Of a DNA stretch of 19,226 nucleotides, positions 8,365 to 15,390 are shown in pieces. A program made the position numbers and the translations under genes. Within the stretch, counting starts at the first letter, position 1. Each line of letters opens with the position of its first letter. The notes beneath the pieces are model-generated. The model searched no databases and had not been told where the DNA came from. It saw only the letters and a list, made by a program, of their open reading frames with translations. Origin of the DNA: Crenarchaeota archaeon SCGC AAA471-B05 (GTDB lineage Archaea > Thermoproteota > Thermoprotei > Gearchaeales > Gearchaeaceae); assembly GCA_000380705.1 (NCBI GenBank), contig AQYM01000032.1, forward strand, positions 120,674 through 139,899, in the 5' to 3' direction.

Positions 8365-8382
8365 AAAAATTTTAATATATTT

Positions 8383-9735
8383 ATGGCACATGTAAAAAGT
8401 GTAGCAACTCAAAGTATAGTATTGCTAGTAGTAGGTTTATTAGTAGGAGCAGCAATTGGTTATTTAATATATCCTTCAGTAAACCCAGCTCAAATTACTA
8501 CCGTCACAGCTCCAGAAGGGGCAGGTGGAGTAACAACGGTAACAGTTCCAGTCGGAACACCTGTATTAACTGGAGAAATTAAATTTGGTGCAATACTAAC
8601 TCTTTCAGGAGACTTGAGAACTTTTGGTGAAAATCATAGAGCAGCCCTTGAACTTGCTAAACAAGAAATAAATAACTGGTTAGCTTCATTTAGACCAGGT
8701 TTAACTGTTACAGTAGAATATGAAGATACCCAAACCAAAGGCTCTATTGCTTTGGAGAAGGTTCAATCTTTTGTTGCTAGAGGAATCAAATTTATCATAG
8801 GCCCGTTATCTAGCGGAGAATTAAGGGCAATAAAATCCTATGTTGATGAACAAGGAATAGTTGTAGTAAGTCAGTCATCTACAGCAGTAGATTTAGCTGT
8901 TAAAGATAGAATATTTAGATTTACTCCAAACGATAATGAACAAGCACCTGCTCTTGCTAGATTAATTTATGATTTAGGAATAAGATATATTATACCTGTA
9001 TGGAGAGATGATCCATGGGGTAATGGATTACAAAAGGGTGTTACTACAAGGTTTACCCAACTTGGCGGAGCTGTAGATGAAGGTATTAAGTACTCTCCAG
9101 AGGAAAAATCCTTTGTTACTCAAGCAGCAGCCTTAAAAGATAAAGTAGAGTCCGCTTTAACAAAATATCCTAAATCTCAAGTGGCAGTTCACTTAATAGC
9201 TTTTGAAGAAGCTGCAGTTCTAATGAAAGAGGCTGCAAAATATGATGTGCTTAGACAAGTAAGATGGTTTGGAAGTGATGGTACAGCTGGTTCTGGTGAT
9301 TTATTGAAAGATCCTGAAGTAGCCAAATTCTGTTATGATACTAAATTCTTAAATACAATATTTGCTCCCACTCAAAGTGAAAAATATAATAAAGTAAGAG
9401 AGCATATTATGCAAACGTTGAATAGAGAACCAGATTCATACTCATATGCTATATATGATATACTATGGGTATTAGTAAAAGCTATATTATTTGTTGAAAA
9501 CTACGATCCTGCAGCTGTAGCACAAGTTTTACCTCAAGTTGCTGAAACCTATTTTGGAGCTTCAGGTTGGGTCTTATTAGATAAAGATACTGGAGATAGA
9601 ATAGGTACAGCATATGATATATGGGCAATAAACGAAGTAAGTCCAGGAAAATATGAGTGGGTCAGAGTTGCATATTGGGTTAAAGCTGAGGATAAGGTAA
9701 CATTCTTACCAGGATACAGCTATTTTGCTTCTTAA
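8383..9735 (+). CDS. livK: Membrane-anchored ABC transporter substrate-binding protein LivK
   Basis: This 450-residue extracellular receptor for the Liv-type importer has a hydrophobic segment at residues 11-30 that forms a signal anchor. A Thr/Val/Pro-rich linker (about 35-62) follows, and then a periplasmic-binding-protein type I domain (about 65-450) starting with GEIKFGAILTLSGDL, the typical opening strand of LivK/AmiC-like proteins. There is no lipobox Cys, so the protein is probably held by its N-terminal helix, as is common in crenarchaea. Gly-Pro-Leu-Ser-Ser at about 145-149 and the SQSSTA segment at about 165-170 match ligand-binding loops of the fold. GC content and codon use look somewhat richer here than in neighbouring genes, as expected for an abundant protein. 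The ligand is unknown. Confidence 0.92.
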   Translation: MAHVKSVATQSIVLLVVGLLVGAAIGYLIYPSVNPAQITTVTAPEGAGGVTTVTVPVGTPVLTGEIKFGAILTLSGDLRTFGENHRAALELAKQEINNWLASFRPGLTVTVEYEDTQTKGSIALEKVQSFVARGIKFIIGPLSSGELRAIKSYVDEQGIVVVSQSSTAVDLAVKDRIFRFTPNDNEQAPALARLIYDLGIRYIIPVWRDDPWGNGLQKGVTTRFTQLGGAVDEGIKYSPEEKSFVTQAAALKDKVESALTKYPKSQVAVHLIAFEEAAVLMKEAAKYDVLRQVRWFGSDGTAGSGDLLKDPEVAKFCYDTKFLNTIFAPTQSEKYNKVREHIMQTLNREPDSYSYAIYDILWVLVKAILFVENYDPAAVAQVLPQVAETYFGASGWVLLDKDTGDRIGTAYDIWAINEVSPGKYEWVRVAYWVKAEDKVTFLPGYSYFAS

Positions 9736-9736
9736 A

Positions 9737-9744
9737 CTTATAAT
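9737..9744 (+). promoter_or_regulatory. Possible TATA box for livG
   Basis: CTTATAAT is centred 27 bases before the livG ATG at 9768, overlapping the end of livK by no more than a few bases. It could give livG and livF their own leaderless transcript in addition to readthrough from livK. Confidence 0.4.
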
Positions 9745-9745
9745 A

Positions 9746-9767
9746 TTTTTTTAAAAATTATTTTTTT
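9746..9767 (+). terminator. T-rich stretch after livK
   Basis: Two runs of seven T (9746-9752 and 9761-9767) lie immediately downstream of livK and run up to the livG ATG. Archaeal RNA polymerase terminates at such U-rich tracts. A partial stop here would make more LivK than LivG and LivF, the usual stoichiometry for binding proteins. Confidence 0.4.
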
Positions 9768-10526
9768 ATGAAAATTATTTTATCTTGTAAAAATGTTAAA
9801 AAATATTTTGGTGCTCTAGCTGCTTTAAATGGTGTTGATATTGATATTAGAGAAGGATTATTCAATTTAATAATAGGTCCTAATGGAAGTGGTAAAACAA
9901 CTTTAATTAATGTGATAGCTGGTTTCTATAATACTGATGAAGGAAAAATAATATATGAAGATAGGGATATAACAAAGCTTCCACCTCATGAAAGATTTAA
10001 ACTAGGCTTGGTTAGAACTTTTCAAATACCTGTTCCTTTTTTAAAATTAACTGTATTAGAAAATTTATTAACTGCAGCTAGGGATAATCCTGGGGAAAAA
10101 TTCATTTATGCCCCAATTAAAAGGTTTTGGAAAAATAAAGAGGAAGAAGCTTACGAAACCGCTTTAAGAATATTATCGATTGTAAATCTTTATAATCTAA
10201 AGGATTCTCCTTCATATGCTTTGAGTGGGGGTCAACTTAAGCTACTAGAAGTAGCAAGAGTTTTAATGTGCAATGCTAAATTTATAATGATGGATGAACC
10301 AGCTGCAGGAATAAATCCAACTTTAGCACATGAAATTTTCACATATTTAAAAAGTTTGGTAAAGGAATTAAAAATAACCTTGCTTGTAATTGAACATAGA
10401 TTAGATTTGGCTCTGCCTTATGCAGATTACGCTTATGCGATGTCCAATGGAAAAATAATATCTGAAGGAAAACCTGAAGAAGTTTTAAATGATCAAAAGG
10501 TTATTGAAAGTTATCTAGGCAAATAA
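9768..10526 (+). CDS. livG: ABC transporter ATP-binding protein LivG
   Basis: This 252-residue cytoplasmic ATPase of the Liv importer has Walker A GPNGSGKT at 37-44 and the Q-loop in RTFQIP (about 83-88). The signature LSGGQ is at 152-156, Walker B IMMDEP at 173-178 and the switch His at H210. The LivG trademark AAGINP (179-184) follows Walker B, which separates it from LivF. The C-terminus, with YADYAYAMSNGKII and EGKPEEVL, is typical of the subfamily. It works as a heterodimer with LivF, whose gene starts one base after its stop. It begins 32 bases after livK. Confidence 0.94.
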   Translation: MKIILSCKNVKKYFGALAALNGVDIDIREGLFNLIIGPNGSGKTTLINVIAGFYNTDEGKIIYEDRDITKLPPHERFKLGLVRTFQIPVPFLKLTVLENLLTAARDNPGEKFIYAPIKRFWKNKEEEAYETALRILSIVNLYNLKDSPSYALSGGQLKLLEVARVLMCNAKFIMMDEPAAGINPTLAHEIFTYLKSLVKELKITLLVIEHRLDLALPYADYAYAMSNGKIISEGKPEEVLNDQKVIESYLGK

Positions 10527-10527
10527 T

Positions 10528-11235
10528 ATGTTAATAATAGAAAATTTGAACGCAGGATACGGTAAATTTCAAATATTATTTGATGTTAATTTAAAAATTG
10601 AACCTAAAAAAATCACTACAATTGTGGGTCCTAATGGAAGTGGCAAATCAACACTTTTAAAAACAATTTTCGGTTTAACTACAATTTTTAGCGGCAAGAT
10701 AATATATGAAGGTAAGGATATAACAAAGTTAAAACCGCATATTAGAGCTAAGATGGGAATAGCATACTTACCTCAAACAGATAACGTTTTTACCTCATTA
10801 ACTGTTAAAGAAAATTTAAAAATGGCTTCATATTCTTTAAAGAAGGAAGAAAGGGAGAAAAAAATAAAAGAAGTTATAAAGATGTTTCCAGTAATAGAAA
10901 AAAAGTTACAACAAAAGGCTTCCACATTAAGCGGAGGAGAAAGACAAATGTTAGCAATAGCTATGAGCTTAATACGTTCTCCTAGTTTAATGCTTTTCGA
11001 TGAACCTACAGGTAATTTAGCACCTATAATAGCTAAGCAAATTCTTGAAATTATAACTTTTCTTTCAAGAGAACTTGGGATAACAATCGTTCTTGTAGAA
11101 CAAAATGCAAGAAAAGCCTTAGAAATTTCAGATTACTCCTATTTACTTGTAAGCGGCAAAGTAAACTTTGAAGGAAATCCAAAAGATTTACTTAACCATA
11201 AAGAACTAGCCAAGTTATATTTGGGGCTTATTTAA
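10528..11235 (+). CDS. livF: ABC transporter ATP-binding protein LivF
   Basis: This 235-residue second ATPase of the importer has Walker A GPNGSGKS at 34-41, the Q-loop around LPQ 81-83, signature LSGGE at 134-138 and Walker B LMLFDEP at 154-160. The switch-His position is in VEQNARKAL, where the usual His is replaced by Gln. That substitution is normal for LivF. The start is ATG one base after the livG stop, so translation is coupled. With it, all five subunits of the transporter are accounted for in this window. Confidence 0.94.
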   Translation: MLIIENLNAGYGKFQILFDVNLKIEPKKITTIVGPNGSGKSTLLKTIFGLTTIFSGKIIYEGKDITKLKPHIRAKMGIAYLPQTDNVFTSLTVKENLKMASYSLKKEEREKKIKEVIKMFPVIEKKLQQKASTLSGGERQMLAIAMSLIRSPSLMLFDEPTGNLAPIIAKQILEIITFLSRELGITIVLVEQNARKALEISDYSYLLVSGKVNFEGNPKDLLNHKELAKLYLGLI

Positions 11236-11276
11236 TTAAATTAAACCTTACTCTTTAAGTCGTATAAGTTAAGTTG

Positions 11277-11294
11277 ATAAACTTTTAAGTTTAT
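11277..11294. promoter_or_regulatory. 18-base inverted repeat, candidate operator
   Basis: The arms ATAAACTT and AAGTTTAT are perfect 8-base complements around a TT centre. The repeat ends 8 bases before the ATG of the HTH/ferritin-like gene and covers the place where the TATA-proximal region and transcription start of a leaderless mRNA would be. A dimeric HTH protein bound here would block the promoter, so autoregulation is a reasonable guess. Confidence 0.5.
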
Positions 11295-11302
11295 GTTTAA
11301 TT

Positions 11303-12040
11303 ATGCAATTCAAATACGGTGATATGTTATTAGCCTTAAGAATATATATTGCTCGAGAACTATCTCACAAATATAAGATTCCTAATAAAGATATAGCAGA
11401 AATTTTAGGAATAACTCCAAGCGCAGTATCACAGTATCTCAAAGGTAAAAGAGGAAAAAAATACGAAACTGTATTAGACAATATAGAAAAAAATCCGCAT
11501 ATAAAATTACTAATCGAAAATTTCCTTAATGAAACATTGAAAAGAAAGGAACTAAAGTTACCTGTAACAGAGTTTTATTTTCTAAATCTAATTAATGATA
11601 TTTATTCTTCTTTAAGTGGTATTAAAATTTCTGAAGAAATAAAAAAGGTTAAATTGAAAACAGAACAGATTAAAAATATATTAAACGAACGAATAAACTT
11701 GGAAATTGAAGCAGCTCAAAAATGCTTAAATATGGCTAGGTTGGTGAGAGATGAGTTTTTAAAAATCTTATTAAGAATGATCGCTTCCGATAGCATAAGA
11801 CATGCTGATATATTATCAATGATCTTAGCTAAACTTGAAGGCAAAATCGAAATAGAATATGAAAAATTATCGGAAAAATTCATAATGGATATGCTTAAAA
11901 ATGAAATAGAAGCTAAAGAAATATCTTTAAAAGAATTAATCGATTTAGATTATCCGATAATCAGTTTGCTCCTTGAATCTATAGATTTGGATGAAGAAAA
12001 GCACATGAAAATAATTCAACAATTAAAGGGAATAAAATAA
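11303..12040 (+). CDS. HTH regulator fused to a ferritin-like helical domain
   Basis: This 245-residue protein has two parts. Residues about 10-52 form an XRE-like helix-turn-helix, with IAEILGI and the recognition helix PSAVSQYLKGK (39-49). Residues about 125-243 form four helices with a ferritin-like/rubrerythrin-like pattern: Glu134 or Glu136 in the first, DSIRH (163-167) in the second, Glu201 or Glu203 in the third, and DEEKH (230-234, ExxH) in the fourth. These could bind two metal ions, although the usual Glu of the second-helix ExxH is Ser164, so the site is not canonical. A reasonable role is a transcription factor sensing iron, oxygen or peroxide; this is inference. It follows livF by 67 bases and has a palindrome just upstream. 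No function is established for it. Confidence 0.75.
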   Translation: MQFKYGDMLLALRIYIARELSHKYKIPNKDIAEILGITPSAVSQYLKGKRGKKYETVLDNIEKNPHIKLLIENFLNETLKRKELKLPVTEFYFLNLINDIYSSLSGIKISEEIKKVKLKTEQIKNILNERINLEIEAAQKCLNMARLVRDEFLKILLRMIASDSIRHADILSMILAKLEGKIEIEYEKLSEKFIMDMLKNEIEAKEISLKELIDLDYPIISLLLESIDLDEEKHMKIIQQLKGIK

Positions 12041-12098
12041 AATCTTAACATTAAAGCAAATCATAGTCCTTTGGTAAGAAATCATAAAAGCTAGTATT

Positions 12099-12599
12099 TT
12101 ATAAGCGGTTAGAGTATCTGTCGAGAAAATTATAAATTAACTCTCTTAAAATTCTATAAGTAAGACCCCAAATTATATAATCTTTATATAAAAACGCTTG
12201 TCTTCTACTATTAATTTTCTTAATTAGCATCCTTTTTTTTACAAATTCCTTAATATTAGCCCAAAAAATTTCCTCTATTTCCTCTCCTTTATTGATTTCC
12301 ATATTTTTATCCATTAAAAAAATAAAAGGCTTAACCTTTATTTTTGGCACTCTTTTACTTCTTGGCGTAAAAAAATGTAATTCACCTAAAAACTTCAATT
12401 CTTCAACGTTTAAACCCACTTCTTCTTTTATTTCTCTTTTTACTGTATCAAACAAATCTTTATCTTTATCTTTTTTCCTTCCTCCAGGTAAAGCTATATC
12501 TCCAGACCATGGATCTTTTGAATTTTCTTTTCTTTTAATTAAAAGTACTGAATCGTCCTTTAATATGATTCCTACAGCAGCAATTTTTGCTTCACGCAT
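12099..12599 (-). CDS. NUDIX hydrolase, CoA-pyrophosphatase-like
   Basis: This 166-residue Nudix-fold protein hydrolyses a nucleoside diphosphate linked to another group. The Nudix box core REIKEEVGL is at 55-63, with the Mg-binding E59 and E60. Upstream, LLIKRKE then DPWSGDIALPGG (29-40) and an Asp-rich insert before the core resemble the CoA pyrophosphatases (NUDT7/NUDT8 type), where GG is followed by an Asp-containing loop longer than in MutT. CoA or acyl-CoA is therefore the preferred guess, which would fit an organism with active acyl-CoA metabolism. ADP-ribose or nucleotide substrates remain possible. The C-terminal tail (about 125-166) is basic. The gene diverges from the sedolisin gene across 36 bases. 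Confidence 0.85.
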   Translation of the reverse strand: MREAKIAAVGIILKDDSVLLIKRKENSKDPWSGDIALPGGRKKDKDKDLFDTVKREIKEEVGLNVEELKFLGELHFFTPRSKRVPKIKVKPFIFLMDKNMEINKGEEIEEIFWANIKEFVKKRMLIKKINSRRQAFLYKDYIIWGLTYRILRELIYNFLDRYSNRL

Positions 12600-12603
12600 T
12601 TAA

Positions 12604-12631
12604 ATTTATATATTTTCACGGTAATTTATTT
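12604..12631. promoter_or_regulatory. Back-to-back TATA elements in the NUDIX/sedolisin gap
   Basis: The 36-base gap carries ATTTATATAT at 12604-12613, about 27 bases before the sedolisin ATG, and on the minus strand AAATAAAT at 12624-12631, about 27 bases before the NUDIX ATG. Each promoter's TATA lies inside the other's spacer region, so the two initiation complexes could interfere with each other. Confidence 0.5.
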
Positions 12632-12635
12632 CTTT

Positions 12636-13595
12636 ATGTATTTTTTATTTATTCTTTTAGCAATTTCTAACATAACTAACTTTATAAACTTGGAAATAAC
12701 TGGCCCCTCATTCTTAGAAATAAATGATACAGTTATTTCTCCTCCTAAAAATTCTATATATATTGATTATTTGAGAGATGATATAAATTTGAGAATAGTA
12801 ATAGGTTTAAATTATAAAAACAATTCACAATCAGAAATATTATATAAAGATTTAATTAATTTAATTAAACAAATGGAACCAAATAATATAACTACTTATA
12901 AAAATAAACTTTTATTATCTTTTGAATCTAAAAAGAGTAAAATAGAGGAAATATTTAAAATAAAATTTTATTTATATTATTATAATAAAAATTTTTATTA
13001 TTTTTCCACAATTCCTAAAATTGATTATAAATTTAAAGATTTTATAATTGGCATATCTGGTTTAAATAACTTTACAAAAGCTATAAATCAGTTATATTTT
13101 ACTCAAATTTCTTCCAAAGTATTTGGAGTGGAAGATATAAGAAAATTCTATGGTTTTGATAAACTTATATCGCTAGGATATACTGGAAAAGGACAAAAAA
13201 TAGTTATAGGCTCAGTTTATTCCTTTAATTATAATGATATTAATAGTTTTTTTGACAAATTTAAAATAAAAAGGAAAGAAATCGAGGTACATTATGTTTT
13301 AGGTAAAACTGATAAAATAGGAGATGAGACTACAGCAGATATAGAATGGGCTATTGCAATTGCTCCCGAAGCTGATTTAATATTAGCGGTGATTCCTGAT
13401 CCTAAATATTCATCATTCTTAGAACTTTTTAATTATATTGTCTCAAATGATTTAGGCAAAATAGTTTCTATTAGTTGGCTCATACCCGAAGATATTTTAA
13501 GTAAGGCTGAAATAAAAATTGCCAATAAAATATTTGAAGAAGCTATTAGTAAAGGCATCACGTTTTTTTTTTCCTTCAGGAGATTGGGGTTCTAG
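12636..13595 (+). CDS. Sedolisin (S53) acid protease, 5' part before a frameshift
   Basis: This is the N-terminal 319 codons of a secreted sedolisin-type serine-carboxyl peptidase. A hydrophobic N-terminus (1-15) serves as signal peptide. A pro-kumamolisin-like propeptide follows (about 20-150), and the catalytic domain starts near 160 with VFGVEDIRKFYG. E231 and D235, spaced four apart in DETTADIEWA, match the Glu and Asp of the sedolisin triad. The frame is sound up to F312 and then runs out of frame through the T10 run 13563-13572, ending in seven unrelated residues. Removing one T restores FFFPSGDWG and gives a 770-residue protein. Such enzymes digest extracellular protein at low pH, which suits an acidophile. 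Confidence 0.85.
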   Translation: MYFLFILLAISNITNFINLEITGPSFLEINDTVISPPKNSIYIDYLRDDINLRIVIGLNYKNNSQSEILYKDLINLIKQMEPNNITTYKNKLLLSFESKKSKIEEIFKIKFYLYYYNKNFYYFSTIPKIDYKFKDFIIGISGLNNFTKAINQLYFTQISSKVFGVEDIRKFYGFDKLISLGYTGKGQKIVIGSVYSFNYNDINSFFDKFKIKRKEIEVHYVLGKTDKIGDETTADIEWAIAIAPEADLILAVIPDPKYSSFLELFNYIVSNDLGKIVSISWLIPEDILSKAEIKIANKIFEEAISKGITFFFSFRRLGF

Positions 13596-14949
13596 TTCAG
13601 ATCCCAATAGGAAAGGGATAGAAAAACCTATTCCTTTTTATCCTTCAACAGATCCTTATGTAATAAGTGTGGGTGGAACAAAAATAATTGGTAACAAAGA
13701 AGTTGCATGGGGAGGATATTTGGATAATGGAACTTTCGGTTCCGGAGGAGGTTATAGTTATTATTTCGATAGACCTTCATACCAACCTGAAGAAATCGGG
13801 AATAAAAGAGGTTTTCCTGACGTAGCTTATAATTCAGCCGAAGAATCGGGTTACTATGTTTATTTTAACGGAGAATGGAAATTAGGTTATGGTACAAGTT
13901 TAGCAGCTCCACAATGGGCTGCATTATATGCTATAATTTCTCAAATTAACAATAGAAGCTTGGGTTTCCTTAATCCATACTTATATAAACTTTACAAAGA
14001 AAGTTATAACGAGGTATTCAATGATATAACTGAAGGAAGCAATGGATTATATAAAGCTGGAAAAGGATGGGATCCTGTTACAGGATTGGGTTCTCCTAAA
14101 GCTTACGAATTGGCAATGAAATTAAGAATCTCCAAATATTTATTAATTATATCAAATTCTACAGATCCAGTTATAATATCGATAAATAATAAAAATTATA
14201 CATTACCTTACATTATAAATTTTAACGATTATTTAAATATTACAATTTCTATACCAGAAGTTTATTATATTAATAATAATATTAGATATTTATATTTATT
14301 TAGCGAAGGAATACTAAATACTAATTCAAGTTTTATCAAATTAAGCTTAAATTCAAGCGGTACTTTAATATTACATTTCAAAAAACAGTTCAAAATCAAC
14401 ATAATTTCTGAATATCCAATCCAATATCAAGAATGGTATGATTCAAATACTAATTTAATTTTAACCATACCAGAAAATATTTTTATCTCTGAAAATCAAA
14501 GAATAAAATTTTTAGAAGTAGTAGGAGATATAAATTCAACTTCCAACTCTATAACCATTGTTTTAGACAGGCCTTACAATTTAAGGATTATTTGGGATGT
14601 TGAATATAAAATAACGGTCGTAAAAATTTATGGTGTTGTATTAGGTGAAGGATGGTATAAAAAGGGTAACATCGCTAAAATAAAAATACTTGATCCTTTA
14701 AGTTTTTTATATCTATTAAAACCTAAAATAAAATATGACAATGTAAGTATTTACTCAAATCAATTAGATATAATTGTTAATAAACCATATAAAATTTATT
14801 TAGAATGGGAATTTACTATCAATTTTTATATATTGATTATAATTTTTCTATTTTTCTTATCATTTATAATTTTAAGAATTTATTCTAAATTAAAATTTCT
14901 TTCTAGCAAATACTCTTCAAATCTTTTAATAATTTCTTCTTGCCAATAA
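13519..14949 (+). CDS. Sedolisin (S53) acid protease, 3' part after the frameshift
   Basis: Genuine protein begins at the T10 run (about 13573). The first 18 residues from the ATG at 13519 are an out-of-frame artefact. This part holds PSGDWG (oxyanion-hole Asp, residue 22), the catalytic Ser127 in YGTSLAAP, and the calcium-binding segments NDITEG (168-173) and GWDPVTGLGSP (183-193). Together with E231 and D235 of the 5' part, the whole active site is present. After the peptidase come about 230 residues of beta-rich sequence with Trp-Tyr/Gly-Trp-Tyr motifs, resembling the repeats on other crenarchaeal surface proteins. A transmembrane helix (about 437-458) and a short tail follow, so the enzyme would be anchored in the membrane. 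The last 70 bases overlap the convergent phosphatase gene. Confidence 0.85.
   Translation: MPIKYLKKLLVKASRFFFPSGDWGSSSDPNRKGIEKPIPFYPSTDPYVISVGGTKIIGNKEVAWGGYLDNGTFGSGGGYSYYFDRPSYQPEEIGNKRGFPDVAYNSAEESGYYVYFNGEWKLGYGTSLAAPQWAALYAIISQINNRSLGFLNPYLYKLYKESYNEVFNDITEGSNGLYKAGKGWDPVTGLGSPKAYELAMKLRISKYLLIISNSTDPVIISINNKNYTLPYIINFNDYLNITISIPEVYYINNNIRYLYLFSEGILNTNSSFIKLSLNSSGTLILHFKKQFKINIISEYPIQYQEWYDSNTNLILTIPENIFISENQRIKFLEVVGDINSTSNSITIVLDRPYNLRIIWDVEYKITVVKIYGVVLGEGWYKKGNIAKIKILDPLSFLYLLKPKIKYDNVSIYSNQLDIIVNKPYKIYLEWEFTINFYILIIIFLFFLSFIILRIYSKLKFLSSKYSSNLLIISSCQ
13563..13572 (+). repeat. T10 run at the sedolisin frame break
   Basis: Ten consecutive T separate the two sedolisin frames. Nine would join them in frame as three Phe codons followed by Pro-Ser-Gly-Asp. 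Runs this long are prone to replication slippage, transcriptional slippage and base-calling error. Confidence 0.8.
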
Positions 14950-15365
14950 TTTTCTATACTTCCTGGTCTTATTTTTCTTACATAACTTATAGCTTCTTCT
15001 GCTTTAATCCTTTTATAATAGACTAAAAAAGCAGCTAATATTGTTCCAGTTCTTCCTAATCCACCGTAGCAGTGAACAAGTACTCTTTTATTTTCTTTTA
15101 TTTTATCCTTTAAATATTTAATTATCTTTACAAGATACTCAAGTGTAGGAGCAGAAAAATCTTTTATCGGATAATGTTTTAATTCAATCCCATATTTGTT
15201 CAAACTCTCTTCGTATTCTTTAATATTTTTGAAAGTTAATTCATGCTCTTCAACTAAACAAACAATGCTTGTAATACCTTTTTCCTTTAATTCCTTTATC
15301 TCATTCTCATTTCTTATTATGCTGCTTCCTGCAAGTTTGTCCTTAATTATCCAAAAAAATTTCAT
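14880..15365 (-). CDS. Protein tyrosine/dual-specificity phosphatase (SsoPTP-like)
   Basis: This small cytoplasmic Cys-based phosphatase has the P-loop HCYGGLGRTG (HCx5R). Counted from the ATG at 15365, the catalytic Cys is residue 99 and the Arg is 105. The general acid is probably the Asp of PIKDFSAP (residue 69), and the helix after the P-loop (TILAAFLV) is almost identical to that of Sulfolobus SsoPTP as I recall it. I prefer the ATG at 15365, which gives 161 residues, the same length as SsoPTP, with a matching N-terminal Trp. An in-frame TTG at 15389 would add eight residues and would sit one base from the VKOR stop. SsoPTP acts on phosphotyrosine and other phosphoproteins. The gene is second in a two-gene unit with VKOR and overlaps the sedolisin 3' end. 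Confidence 0.88.
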   Translation of the reverse strand: MKFFWIIKDKLAGSSIIRNENEIKELKEKGITSIVCLVEEHELTFKNIKEYEESLNKYGIELKHYPIKDFSAPTLEYLVKIIKYLKDKIKENKRVLVHCYGGLGRTGTILAAFLVYYKRIKAEEAISYVRKIRPGSIENYWQEEIIKRFEEYLLERNFNLE

Positions 15366-15390
15366 AATATTCCTTATTTTATCAAACAAA

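Noticed and set aside
12041..12098. A small RNA gene in the gap between the HTH/ferritin-like gene and the NUDIX gene
   Set aside because: There are no C/D box elements, no tRNA-like arms and no strong hairpin by eye; the two genes converge here.
12292..12603. A plus-strand frame of about 100 codons opposite the NUDIX gene
   Set aside because: It is antisense to a clear Nudix box and has low-complexity Ser/Leu/Phe content without family features.
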